Source: Clostridiales bacterium (lineage in GTDB: Bacteria; Bacillota; Clostridia; Lachnospirales; Lachnospiraceae). Taken from it: DNA of 9,065 nucleotides. Shown here one piece after another: positions 1-6,706 of the stretch (position 1 is its first letter; every line of letters begins with the position of its first letter). Made by a program: the position numbers and the translations under genes. Location: positions 1 to 9,065 of the forward strand of contig JAJQBV010000199.1 of assembly GCA_021203115.1 (NCBI GenBank). Reading direction: 5' to 3'. The notes beneath the pieces were generated by a model that saw nothing but the letters and a program-made list of their open reading frames with translations, did no database searches and had not been told where the DNA came from.

Positions 1-550
1 CCCCTGTCATCAGCGCGGCGTCTGTGTTAATCCGCGCCACATAGACCAGAAGGCAAAGACAGAGCCCCCGCACGCACTCCCGGTACAGGGAATCCCTCTT
101 CTCACGCGTCTCATCCAGAATCGAGTGAGTGATGGCGGCCAGCCGCGGAACATCTGTCTCCATGCCGAGATACGGCTTTTTGTTGATGTGATCCAGCATC
201 CTCTGCTGATAAATGAGGTCGTCCGGATACATGGCCTGCAGAACCTTCTCCACATCCACAAACAAATATTCCCAGTGGCTCTCCGTCCCCTCCGCACTCA
301 TGGTCGTGTGGGGGAAATTGGCCGGGATTACGCTGATCATGCCGGGCTGATAGTCCCAGTTCTCATCCTCCATTACCAAATACCCGCTACCGTACCGGCA
401 GATGCCGATCTCCAGAAGATTGTGAAAATGCAGCGAGTTATCCCTGTCGCCGTATTTTCTCTTCCATTCCTCCCCCTGCAGCGTGATCAAAAACTCGCTC
501 TGGGGGATGTCATAGTATCTGAGTTTTACTTTTCCTTTTGCCTTCTTCAT
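1..550 (-). CDS. AraC-family transcriptional regulator, N-terminal part (cut by window edge)
   Basis: The reading frame starts at the ATG at 548-550 and stays open to the window edge, giving about 183 residues without a stop. The protein begins MKKAKGKVKLRYYDIP. It contains a cupin-like effector-binding region of the AraC N-terminal type at about residues 35-90: a His-Phe-His-Asn segment, then Leu-Glu-Ile-Gly, a Gly-Ser-Gly-Tyr turn, and a Pro-Gly-Met-Ile-Ser-Val-Ile-Pro strand followed by Pro-His. This pattern is typical of sugar-responsive AraC regulators. The two helix-turn-helix DNA-binding motifs expected at the C-terminus would lie outside the window and are not seen. An AAAGGTG ribosome binding site lies 8 bases before the ATG, inside the preceding gene. 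Start and upstream stop overlap as ATGA, so the two genes are probably translationally coupled. The effector is unknown; a carbohydrate signal is only a guess from the family and the nearby gal genes. Confidence 0.82.
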   Translation of the reverse strand, partial: MKKAKGKVKLRYYDIPQSEFLITLQGEEWKRKYGDRDNSLHFHNLLEIGICRYGSGYLVMEDENWDYQPGMISVIPANFPHTTMSAEGTESHWEYLFVDVEKVLQAMYPDDLIYQQRMLDHINKKPYLGMETDVPRLAAITHSILDETREKRDSLYRECVRGLCLCLLVYVARINTDAALMTG

Positions 551-1071
551 TGCAGAAACACCTTTTGCGGGTAGCGAAGCTTCAGCATGCGCAGAATCTC
601 CTCGTCCAGATCCATGAGCAGCTTGATCTTCTTTTTCTCCTGCCCCTTCTCCTGTTCTGTTTCAATAATAACGGTATAATACGGTACATCTTCCTCATAG
701 GAGGTATAGTCGTACTTTTTGATTTTTTCCGTCCCGCCGTTTTTCTTGTACTTTAAGACCGTCTCATGGTCCGGCGGGGCGATGACCTCCAGATTCCTAT
801 AGTACAGCACCTGACTCTCCCGCATCCGTCTCTTGCCATAGATCGTGTCCACCGAAAAATATTCCTGTTCAAAGGTGTAATCGTAGCCCGACTTATAAAA
901 CCCGGTATAGATAAAATACAGCCCGGCCATAAAAAAGGCGGGCATCATGTAACCGCTGTCAAAAATAATCCCCATGAGGACGAAGATGACGGTGAAGACG
1001 ATCATCGATCGCCGCAACGGCTTGCTGAATCTTTTCGGTTTGCGTGAGATGTGCCTCGTTATCGTATACAT
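547..1071 (-). CDS. Small two-helix membrane protein, DUF6106-like, function unknown
   Basis: This 174-residue protein has no function I can name. The N-terminus is basic (several Lys and Arg in residues 7-21). Two hydrophobic segments follow at about 22-38 and 41-58, joined by a very short loop, which predicts a hairpin in the membrane with both ends in the cytoplasm. The remaining 115 residues form a soluble, mostly beta-like domain containing a Tyr-Gly-Lys-Arg-Arg-Met-Arg segment near 78-84 and Glu-Val-Ile-Ala-Pro near 95-99. This layout resembles the DUF6106 family of Lachnospiraceae as I remember it; that name is a recollection, not a search result. A charged Glu/Lys stretch lies near 138-150. 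An AAAGGA motif lies unusually far (about 14 bases) before the ATG, so initiation may be weak. The stop overlaps the AraC-type start by four bases, which suggests a two-gene unit. Confidence 0.75.
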   Translation of the reverse strand: MYTITRHISRKPKRFSKPLRRSMIVFTVIFVLMGIIFDSGYMMPAFFMAGLYFIYTGFYKSGYDYTFEQEYFSVDTIYGKRRMRESQVLYYRNLEVIAPPDHETVLKYKKNGGTEKIKKYDYTSYEEDVPYYTVIIETEQEKGQEKKKIKLLMDLDEEILRMLKLRYPQKVFLQ

Positions 1072-1100
1072 GTGATATGTGCCTGTCCTTTCGCAGCCGC

Positions 1101-1204
1101 TGCCGTATGCGCACAGCCGCGCCCTTTCCTTATACTGCCCCGGAAAATCACTCCCCGCCGCACGCGGCCGCAGCTCGTTTCTTCACCGCGGCCTGCATGC
1201 GGCA
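1101..1204. repeat. GC-rich inverted repeat in the gap after galE
   Basis: The 151-bp gap 1072-1222 holds an imperfect inverted repeat. Bases 1101-1110 pair with 1195-1204 at 9 of 10 positions, and after a small asymmetric bulge 1116-1121 pairs with 1187-1192 at 6 of 6. The 65 bases between are GC-rich and include a small ccgc/gcgg hairpin around 1159-1168. In the direction of transcription no T-run follows the second arm, so it is not a canonical intrinsic terminator. It could fold in mRNA and separate galE from the downstream pair, or it could be a chance product of high G+C. No convincing promoter was found in this gap. Confidence 0.45.
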
Positions 1205-1222
1205 TATACTATGAAATTGAGA

Positions 1223-2239
1223 TCAATCCGCGTATCCGTTCGGATTGTTGCTCTGCCATCTCCATGAATCCGCGCACATCTCCTCGATGCCGTACTGCGC
1301 CTCCCAGCCGAGTTCCGCCTTCGCCTTTGCCGGATCGCAGTAGCACATGGCGATGTCACCGGCGCGGCGGGGCTTGATCTGATAGTTGATGGGATGCCCG
1401 CAGGCCTTCTCAAAGGCATGAACGACCTGAAGGACGCTGTATCCGTTGCCGGTTCCCAGATTGTAGATGGAGACGCCCTCGTTGTCCGCCAGCTTCTCAA
1501 TCGCTTTCACATGGCCCACCGCCAGATCCACCACATGGATGTAGTCGCGGACACCGGTCCCGTCCGGCGTGTCATAGTCGTCTCCGAAGACGCCGAGGCA
1601 TTCCAGCTTGCCGATGGCCACCTGCGCCACATAGGGAAGAAGGTTGTTAGGAATCCCCTTCGGGTCCTCGCCGATCATCCCGCTCTTGTGCGCGCCGATC
1701 GGGTTGAAGTAGCGCAGCAGGACGACATTCCACTCCGGATCGGAGGTGTGGATGTCGGTCAGAACCTGCTCCAGCATGCTCTTCGTCCAGCCGTAAGGAT
1801 TCGTGCAGGTTCCCTTCGGACACTCCTCGGTGATCGGGATCATGGCGGGGTCGCCGTAGACCGTCGCGGAGGAGCTGAAGATGATATTCTTGCAGCCGTG
1901 GTTGCGCATCACGTCCGTGAGCACCAGCGTGCCGCCGATGTTGTTATGGTAATACTCAATGGGCTTCGCAACGGACTCTCCCACTGCCTTCAAGCCGGCA
2001 AAGTGGATGACGGCATCAATCCTGTTCTCCTCAAAAACCTTCGTCATCGCCTCGCGGTCAAGGATGTCCGACTCATAAAATTTCAGGGTTTTTCCGGTGA
2101 TCTCCTGAACACGGTCAAGGGCCTTCTCACTGGAATTGTAGAAATTGTCAACGACGATCACGTCGTACCCCGCATTTAAAAGTTCTACACATGTGTGGCT
2201 GCCGATGTAGCCGGCGCCGCCTGTCACTAAAATGGTCAT
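1223..2239 (-). CDS. galE: UDP-glucose 4-epimerase GalE
   Basis: GalE interconverts UDP-galactose and UDP-glucose in the cytoplasm using tightly bound NAD+. It regenerates UDP-glucose for GalT and supplies UDP-galactose for glycan synthesis. The 338-residue protein is an extended short-chain dehydrogenase. The NAD-binding GGAGYIGSH motif is at 7-15, Asp31 follows the second Rossmann strand, Ser124 lies in FSSSATVYG, and the catalytic Tyr149-x-x-x-Lys153 pair lies in NPYGWTK. These positions and the length equal those of the E. coli enzyme. The substrate-side segment RYFNPIGAH (176-184) and the C-terminal NLGTGNGYSVL (260-270) are also present. An AAGGAGG site lies 5 bases before the ATG, an excellent start. 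The gene is 229 bp after galT, far more than the 17-bp galK-galT gap, and a large foldback repeat fills that space and ends 20 bases before the start codon. Confidence 0.97.
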   Translation of the reverse strand: MTILVTGGAGYIGSHTCVELLNAGYDVIVVDNFYNSSEKALDRVQEITGKTLKFYESDILDREAMTKVFEENRIDAVIHFAGLKAVGESVAKPIEYYHNNIGGTLVLTDVMRNHGCKNIIFSSSATVYGDPAMIPITEECPKGTCTNPYGWTKSMLEQVLTDIHTSDPEWNVVLLRYFNPIGAHKSGMIGEDPKGIPNNLLPYVAQVAIGKLECLGVFGDDYDTPDGTGVRDYIHVVDLAVGHVKAIEKLADNEGVSIYNLGTGNGYSVLQVVHAFEKACGHPINYQIKPRRAGDIAMCYCDPAKAKAELGWEAQYGIEEMCADSWRWQSNNPNGYAD

Positions 2240-2244
2240 GATTG

Positions 2245-2251
2245 CCTCCTT
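2245..2251 (-). promoter_or_regulatory. galE ribosome binding site
   Basis: AAGGAGG is read on the minus strand 5 bases before the galE ATG. It is a near-perfect Shine-Dalgarno sequence and lies just outside the end of the foldback repeat at 2260, so the repeat does not itself cover the site. Confidence 0.85.
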
Positions 2252-2259
2252 TTCTTTGA

Positions 2260-2451
2260 GGATGCTTCGAATGTCAGCTATATATTTTTAAGCAACCGGG
2301 GCAACGCTTCGACAAACTAATCGCTAACTGCGACTAAGACGCTCAGGAGAGCCTTCGCGCCTAAGTCTCCGTAAGCGCTGGATTTCGTCTCAGCTAAAAA
2401 CGCCCCTACAAAAGTTGCTGTAAAAATATATTGCAGGCATCCGAAGCATCC
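2260..2451. repeat. 192-bp foldback (near-palindromic) intergenic repeat, MITE-like
   Basis: The galT-galE gap contains a long imperfect inverted repeat. The outer arms are 2260-2296 and 2414-2451, which match at 33 of 38 aligned positions with a single one-base gap, including an unbroken terminal 10-mer ggatgcttcg and an 11-mer atatattttta. Further in, 2311-2342 and 2357-2389 still align as inverted copies at about 22 of 33 positions, leaving a central loop near 2343-2356. Nearly the whole element can therefore fold on itself as DNA or as mRNA. It encodes no protein. I see no clear target-site duplication beside the ends. The end nearest galE shares a 50-bp module with the purF-purB gap. It may be a non-autonomous mobile element or a REP/ERIC-like intergenic palindrome, and it may also act in the galT-galE transcript as a processing or stability element. 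The structure is seen directly; the identity is inferred. Confidence 0.7.
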
Positions 2452-2468
2452 GCCACAGTTAATGTCAA

Positions 2469-3959
2469 TTACAATATACCTATAAACCGTTCGAACGCCG
2501 CACGCCCTTCCGGTGTGCACTTATAAACGCCCGCGTCCTCAAGGACCCTGACGAACACCTTCCCGATCTCGTCCTGAAGGATGGACTCCACGTTCTCCGG
2601 CGTGAAGGTGTACGCGTCTTTGAAGGTGTCGTACCAGTCCGCGTGTTTCTCGATGGCCTCGTTGGTGCGGAGGTCTTTCCCCGCAAGGATGTACTCTGCC
2701 ATGAGATCCATCTCGGATTTCAGGCGGGCCGGAAGCACGGCAAGACCCATCACCTCGATGAGACCGATGTTCTCTTTTTTGATATGGTGAAGCTTCGCGT
2801 GCGGGTGATAGACGCCCAGCGGGAACTCGTCGGTCATGATGTTGTTGCGGAGCGCCAGATCCAGCTCGTAGAGATCCCCGCGCATGCGGGCGATCGGCGT
2901 GATCGTGTTATGCGGCTCCCCGTCGGTCTCCGCGAAGAGAAACGCATCCTCGTCAGTGTAGGCGCGCCACTTTTTCAGAATGTGGTCGGCCAGATCGATG
3001 ACCCGCTCGTCCTCCTTCCCGCGGATGCGGATGACGGACAGCGGCCAGTGGACAATCCCCGCCTCCACGTCCTCATAGCCGGATACCGTGAAGGTTTTCT
3101 CCATTTCAGCCTTCTCCATGGCGAAGGTGTAATGGCCGCCCTGGAAATGATCATGGCTTAAAATCGAGCCGCCGACAATCGGCAGATCCGCGTTCGACCC
3201 CAGGAAATAGTGGGGGAACTGCTTCACAAAATCAAAGAGCTTGCGGAAGGCTGCCCGGTCGATCTTCATGGGCACATGCTCCCCGTTGAAGACGATGCAG
3301 TGCTCATTGTAATACACATAGGGAGAATACTGGAAGCCCCACTGACTGCCGTTGATCGTGATGGGGATGATCCGGTGATTCTGGCGCGCCGGATGATTCA
3401 CCCGCCCCGCGTACCCCTCGTTTTCCACGCAGAGCTGGCACTTCGGATAGGCGGACTGCGGAGCCAGCTTGGCCGCCGCGATGGCCTTCGGATCCTTCTC
3501 CGGCTTGCTTAAGTTGATCGTGATATCAATATCGCCGTACTCCGACGGCACTTTCCACCTGCGGTCCTTCGCGATGCGGTCCCTGCGAATGTAGTTGGTC
3601 GCCACGCTGAATTTGTAATATTCATCCGTCGCATGCCGTGCGCTGACGGCATAATTCTCGCGGAAGGCACGGATCACCTGCGACGGCCGCGGCGTGATAC
3701 AGTTCATCAGCTTCGTGTCAAAGAGATCGCGGGAAACCACTCCGCCGTCCTTTAACACACCCGTTTCCAGCGCATAGTCCAGAATATGGGAAAGCGTGTC
3801 CGCCAGATCGATGTCCGTGAAGGTCTCCGCCGGCGCTTCATAATCGTCCTTCTCAAGCACTTCCAGAATCTGATTCGTGCTGTAGATGCGCTCCTCCTCC
3901 GGAATGAGCCCGGCGTCGATGCCGTACTGGACGAGCTTTGCAATATATGTGTCTGTCAT
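2469..3959 (-). CDS. galT: Class II galactose-1-phosphate uridylyltransferase GalT
   Basis: GalT exchanges galactose-1-phosphate with UDP-glucose to give UDP-galactose and glucose-1-phosphate, the second step of the Leloir pathway in the cytoplasm. At 496 residues this is the long Firmicutes (class II) form and not the roughly 350-residue E. coli form. The nucleotidyl-acceptor histidine motif is read as Ser-His-Asp-His-Phe-Gln-Gly-Gly at 268-275, which corresponds to the His-Pro-His-Cys-Gln motif of class I enzymes; the attacking residue is expected to be His271. Other features typical of the class are PKCQLCVENEGYAGR (172-186), the strand around FQYSPYVYYNEHCIVF (209-224), and YHPHAKLHHIKKENIGLIEV (384-403). 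The start follows a GGGGG-containing site 9 bases upstream that sits directly after the galK stop. Only 17 bp separate it from galK, so the two are surely co-transcribed. The frame is intact. Confidence 0.96.
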   Translation of the reverse strand: MTDTYIAKLVQYGIDAGLIPEEERIYSTNQILEVLEKDDYEAPAETFTDIDLADTLSHILDYALETGVLKDGGVVSRDLFDTKLMNCITPRPSQVIRAFRENYAVSARHATDEYYKFSVATNYIRRDRIAKDRRWKVPSEYGDIDITINLSKPEKDPKAIAAAKLAPQSAYPKCQLCVENEGYAGRVNHPARQNHRIIPITINGSQWGFQYSPYVYYNEHCIVFNGEHVPMKIDRAAFRKLFDFVKQFPHYFLGSNADLPIVGGSILSHDHFQGGHYTFAMEKAEMEKTFTVSGYEDVEAGIVHWPLSVIRIRGKEDERVIDLADHILKKWRAYTDEDAFLFAETDGEPHNTITPIARMRGDLYELDLALRNNIMTDEFPLGVYHPHAKLHHIKKENIGLIEVMGLAVLPARLKSEMDLMAEYILAGKDLRTNEAIEKHADWYDTFKDAYTFTPENVESILQDEIGKVFVRVLEDAGVYKCTPEGRAAFERFIGIL

Positions 3960-3976
3960 AACTCTGCGCCCCCTTC

Positions 3977-5143
3977 TTATAATACCCGGCCGCCGTCTCC
4001 GATTTCCACCATATAGAAATCAGCGGCGTAGCCGATTTTATCAAGGTAGGCTTTGCCAACGTTCTCGATGAATGCGTCGACACAGTTCTCCTTTACGATG
4101 CTGACGGTGCAGCCGCCGAAGCCCGCGCCGGTCATGCGGGAGCCGATGACGCCCTCCTGCTCCCATGCCGTCTCCACAAGGGTATCCAGCTCGATGCCGG
4201 TGACCTCATAATCATCCCGGAGGGAGACATGGGAGGCGTTCATAAGTCTGCCGAACTCCTCGATATCGCCCTTCTGCAGAACCTCCACCGCCTTCAAGGT
4301 GCGCTGGTTCTCATAGACGGCATGCTTTGCACGGCGCTGCCGGACCTCGCTCTTGATGAGGTCCTTATTCGCCTCAAACTCCTCCTCAGTCAGCTCGCCG
4401 AGGGTATGAATATCCAGCTTTGCGCGTAGCTCCTCCACGGCCTGCTCGCACTCGGCGCGGCGCTCGTTGTACTTGGAGTCGCCCAGGCCCCGTTTTTTGT
4501 TGCTGCAGGCGATGACGATCTTCGCATCCTTTAACTCCAGCGGAACATATGTATAGGAAAGATCGCTGCAGTCTAAGAAAATCGCCATGTCCTTTTTGCC
4601 CATGGCTATGGAGAACTGATCCATGATGCCGCAGTTGACCCCGTTGAAATGATTCTCGCAGTACTGGCCGAACAGGGCGATGTCCTGCATGCTCACGCCC
4701 TCCAGATTGTACAGGTCGCGGAGCGCCACACCGACAACCACCTCCACCGAAGAGGAGGAAGAAAGACCGGACGCATTGGGGATATTTCCGAACAGCAGCA
4801 TGTCAAAGCCGGTGTCGATGGCGTATCCTTTTTCAATAAATGTCCAGACAACGCCGACCGGATAGTTCGTCCAGTCTGCCGCCTTATCGTACACAAGGTG
4901 ATCCAGACTCGCCTCCACAATCCCGATCTCCTCGAAGTTCTGGGAGTAAAAGCGCATCTTCCGGTCATCCCGCTTGCGGACGATGGCATAGGTGCCGATC
5001 GTGAGTGCGCAGGGAAAAACGTGCCCGCCGTTGTAATCGGTGTGCTCGCCGATCATGTTGACCCGGCCGGGGGCAAAATACCTGCGGATGTCGCCGCCGT
5101 CGCCGAACTTCTCCTTAAAATCCCTCATTAACTCTGTTTCCAT
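3977..5143 (-). CDS. galK: Galactokinase GalK
   Basis: GalK phosphorylates alpha-D-galactose with ATP to galactose-1-phosphate, the committed step of the Leloir pathway. The 388-residue protein carries the three motifs of the GHMP kinase family. The galactose signature PGRVNMIGEHTDYNGG is at 25-40, the ATP-binding loop IPNASGLSSSSS at 121-132, and the C-terminal glycine loop GSRMTGAGFGGC at 334-345. The expected catalytic base is Asp175 in GIMDQF. I chose the ATG at 5141-5143 because GGAGGG lies 6 bases before it. An in-frame ATG at 5159-5161 would add MYGGFH but would put that site inside the coding region. The gene is 42 bp after purB and 17 bp before galT. A promoter candidate lies in the purB-galK junction. 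The ATP loop has Asn-Ala-Ser where many relatives have Gly-Ala, which still fits the family pattern. Confidence 0.96.
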   Translation of the reverse strand: METELMRDFKEKFGDGGDIRRYFAPGRVNMIGEHTDYNGGHVFPCALTIGTYAIVRKRDDRKMRFYSQNFEEIGIVEASLDHLVYDKAADWTNYPVGVVWTFIEKGYAIDTGFDMLLFGNIPNASGLSSSSSVEVVVGVALRDLYNLEGVSMQDIALFGQYCENHFNGVNCGIMDQFSIAMGKKDMAIFLDCSDLSYTYVPLELKDAKIVIACSNKKRGLGDSKYNERRAECEQAVEELRAKLDIHTLGELTEEEFEANKDLIKSEVRQRRAKHAVYENQRTLKAVEVLQKGDIEEFGRLMNASHVSLRDDYEVTGIELDTLVETAWEQEGVIGSRMTGAGFGGCTVSIVKENCVDAFIENVGKAYLDKIGYAADFYMVEIGDGGRVL

Positions 5144-5149
5144 GTGAAA

Positions 5150-5155
5150 CCCTCC
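5150..5155 (-). promoter_or_regulatory. galK ribosome binding site that decides the start codon
   Basis: GGAGGG is read on the minus strand 6 bases before the ATG at 5143. It supports that codon, and not the upstream in-frame ATG at 5161, as the galK start. If the promoter candidate just upstream is real, this site lies almost at the 5' end of the transcript. Confidence 0.8.
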
Positions 5156-5160
5156 ATACA

Positions 5161-5189
5161 TTTATATTCTTTTTTAATCCCTTTGTCAT
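5161..5189 (-). promoter_or_regulatory. Candidate sigma-A promoter for galKTE overlapping the purB stop
   Basis: On the minus strand ATGACA (5184-5189, five of six matches to TTGACA) is followed by a 17-base A-rich spacer and then TATAAA (5161-5166, five of six matches to TATAAT). The -35 hexamer contains the purB TGA stop codon. Hexamers and spacing are close to ideal. A start about 7 bases after the -10 would fall near 5154, leaving a leader of only about 11 bases with the ribosome site at its very end, which is short and lowers confidence. It would let galKTE be transcribed independently of the purine genes. Confidence 0.45.
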
Positions 5190-6619
5190 ATATTGATCTC
5201 CGCCGTGACGCCCAGAAGGTCGCGGTTCGCCTCCAGCACCGGATTGACACAATTTTTCAGGAAATTCTCCACCTGAAGCTCCGCGCGTCCGGTGTAACGG
5301 GCGGGATCCATCGCCGCCTGAAGCTCCTCCAGCGAAAGTCCGAAGCTCTCGTCCGCCGCGATCAGCTCCAGCAGATTGTTGTCCAGACCGTTCTGCTTGA
5401 CATTCGCACCGGCCTCCATGGAGAGCTGACGAATCCGCTCGTGGAGTTCCTGCCGGTCGCCGCCCTTTTTCACGGCGTCCATCATGATGTTCTCGGTCGC
5501 CATAAAAGGCAGCTCGCTCATGAGATGCTTGGTGATGACCTTGTCATAGACGACCAGACCGTCCACCACATTGAGGCAGAGGTCAAGAACGCCGTCGATC
5601 GTCAGAAATCCTTCCGCGATAGAGAGACGCTTGTTCGCGGAGTCGTCCAGCGTCCGCTCAAACCACTGCGTAGCGGATGTGATCGCCGGATTCAGGGCGT
5701 CGATCATCACATAGCGCGAGATCGAGGCAATGCGCTCGCTCCGCATGGGGTTGCGCTTGTATGCCATGGCGGAGGAACCGATCTGATTTTTCTCGAAGGG
5801 CTCTTCCACTTCCTTCAAATGCTGAAGCAGGCGGATGTCATTGGACATCTTGTGAGCGCTGGCCGCAATGCCCGCCACCACATTCATCACCCGCGTATCT
5901 ACCTTTCTGGAATAGGTCTGCCCGGACACCGGATAGCAACCGGAGAAGCCCATTTTCTCCGCAATCATGGGGTCAATCTTATCAATCGTCTCCTGATCCC
6001 CGTCGAAAAGCTCCAGAAAGCTCGCCTGCGTCCCGGTCGTACCCTTGGAGCCGAGCAGCTTCAGGGAACCGAGTACGTAGTCCAGATCCTCCAGATCCAT
6101 CAGAAACTCCTGTGTCCAGAGCGTGGCGCGCTTGCCTACGGTCGTGGGCTGCGCCGGCTGGAAGTGCGTGAAGGCCAGCGTCGGCAGCGCCTTGTAGCGG
6201 TCTGCGAAGGCCGCCAGCTCCGCGATCACGTTCACCAGTTTCTTACGGACGAGCTGCAGCGCCTCGGACATCAGGATGATATCCGTATTGTCTCCCACGT
6301 AGCAGGAGGTCGCTCCGAGGTGGATGATGCCCTTCGCCTTCGGGCACTGGACACCGTAGGCGTAGACATGGGACATCACATCATGGCGAACCAGCTTCTC
6401 CCGCTCCTTCGCCACCTCAAAGTTGATGTCGTCCTCGTGGGCTTTCAGCTCCTCGATCTGCTCGTCGGTGATGTCCAGACCCAGCTCTTTCTCAGTCTCC
6501 GCGAGGGCGATCCAGAGACGCCGCCAGGTGCGGAACTTCTTCTCCGGTGAAAAAATGTATTGCATTTCTTTGCTCGCGTATCGCTCGGAAAGCGGGCTGG
6601 AGTACCTGTCGTTACTCAT
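5186..6619 (-). CDS. purB: Adenylosuccinate lyase PurB
   Basis: PurB acts twice in purine synthesis: it cleaves SAICAR to AICAR plus fumarate, and adenylosuccinate to AMP plus fumarate. It belongs to the fumarase/aspartase superfamily and normally works as a homotetramer built from long helices. The 477-residue length and the signature GSSAMAYKRNPMRSE (281-295) resemble the animal-type enzyme (about 480 residues) more than the shorter Bacillus form of about 430. Other conserved segments are RHDVMSHVYAYG (78-89), HLGATSCYVGDNTD (100-113) and LAFTHFQPAQPTTVGKR (148-164), containing the expected catalytic histidine at 152. The flexible signature loop carries the paired serines at 282-283. The start has AGGAGG about 8 bases upstream. 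It lies 85 bp after purF across a gap that carries a 50-bp repeat module, and 42 bp before galK. Confidence 0.96.
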   Translation of the reverse strand: MSNDRYSSPLSERYASKEMQYIFSPEKKFRTWRRLWIALAETEKELGLDITDEQIEELKAHEDDINFEVAKEREKLVRHDVMSHVYAYGVQCPKAKGIIHLGATSCYVGDNTDIILMSEALQLVRKKLVNVIAELAAFADRYKALPTLAFTHFQPAQPTTVGKRATLWTQEFLMDLEDLDYVLGSLKLLGSKGTTGTQASFLELFDGDQETIDKIDPMIAEKMGFSGCYPVSGQTYSRKVDTRVMNVVAGIAASAHKMSNDIRLLQHLKEVEEPFEKNQIGSSAMAYKRNPMRSERIASISRYVMIDALNPAITSATQWFERTLDDSANKRLSIAEGFLTIDGVLDLCLNVVDGLVVYDKVITKHLMSELPFMATENIMMDAVKKGGDRQELHERIRQLSMEAGANVKQNGLDNNLLELIAADESFGLSLEELQAAMDPARYTGRAELQVENFLKNCVNPVLEANRDLLGVTAEINI

Positions 6620-6656
6620 ATATTTCCTCCTGTGTTACTGTTTATATTATTGGAAT

Positions 6657-6706
6657 GGATTCTTTAACTGCCATCCACATATTTTCAGGCAACCGGGGCA
6701 ACGCTT
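6657..6706. repeat. 50-bp solo copy of the foldback-repeat end module
   Basis: This stretch of the purF-purB gap aligns without gaps to 2260-2309 at 40 of 50 positions. The last 18 bases (6689-6706, gcaaccggggcaacgctt) are identical to 2292-2309. Similarity stops abruptly at both ends, and the ggat end coincides with the tip of the inverted repeat in the other copy. Both copies have the same orientation relative to the genes, with the ggat end facing the downstream ribosome site (purB here, galE there). The matching inverted arm is missing here, so this is a half or decayed copy. The purF stop codon (6705-6707) straddles its end. Confidence 0.7.

Noticed and set aside
10..297. 95-codon minus-strand frame at the window start
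   Set aside because: It lies in a different frame of the AraC-type gene and is Arg/Trp/Cys-rich nonsense, while the regulator frame reads through the same bases with recognisable cupin features.
1129..1134. TATAAG as a -10 for the membrane-protein gene
   Set aside because: The -35 position reads CGGGGA and there is no extended -10, so support is too weak.
1394..2179. 261-codon open frame on the plus strand over galE
   Set aside because: It is antisense to galE, whose active-site residues are all present. The frame has no family resemblance and no start signals.
2463..2468. Perfect TTGACA directly after the galT stop, as a galE promoter -35
   Set aside because: No acceptable -10 hexamer appears 16 to 19 bases downstream; the bases there are TTCGGA-like.
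2317..2520. 67-codon minus-strand frame spanning the end of galT and the foldback repeat
   Set aside because: It begins inside galT in another frame and its sequence mostly follows the palindrome. There is no ribosome binding site and no protein-like pattern.
5141..5161. galK start at the upstream ATG (5161)
   Set aside because: It would put the GGAGGG site inside the coding sequence. It would also overlap the -10 candidate. The ATG at 5143 has ideal spacing.
5144..6550. 468-codon open frame on the plus strand covering nearly all of purB
   Set aside because: It is antisense to a clear purB, its translation is rich in Arg, His and Leu with no recognisable motif, and it has no good ribosome site. 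It is an expected shadow of a GC-rich gene with biased third positions.
6620..6656. AT-rich stretch before purB (TAATAT/TATAAA) as a purB promoter
   Set aside because: The possible -10 sequences have no -35 with better than about three of six matches at 16-18 bases, so I would not annotate a promoter.
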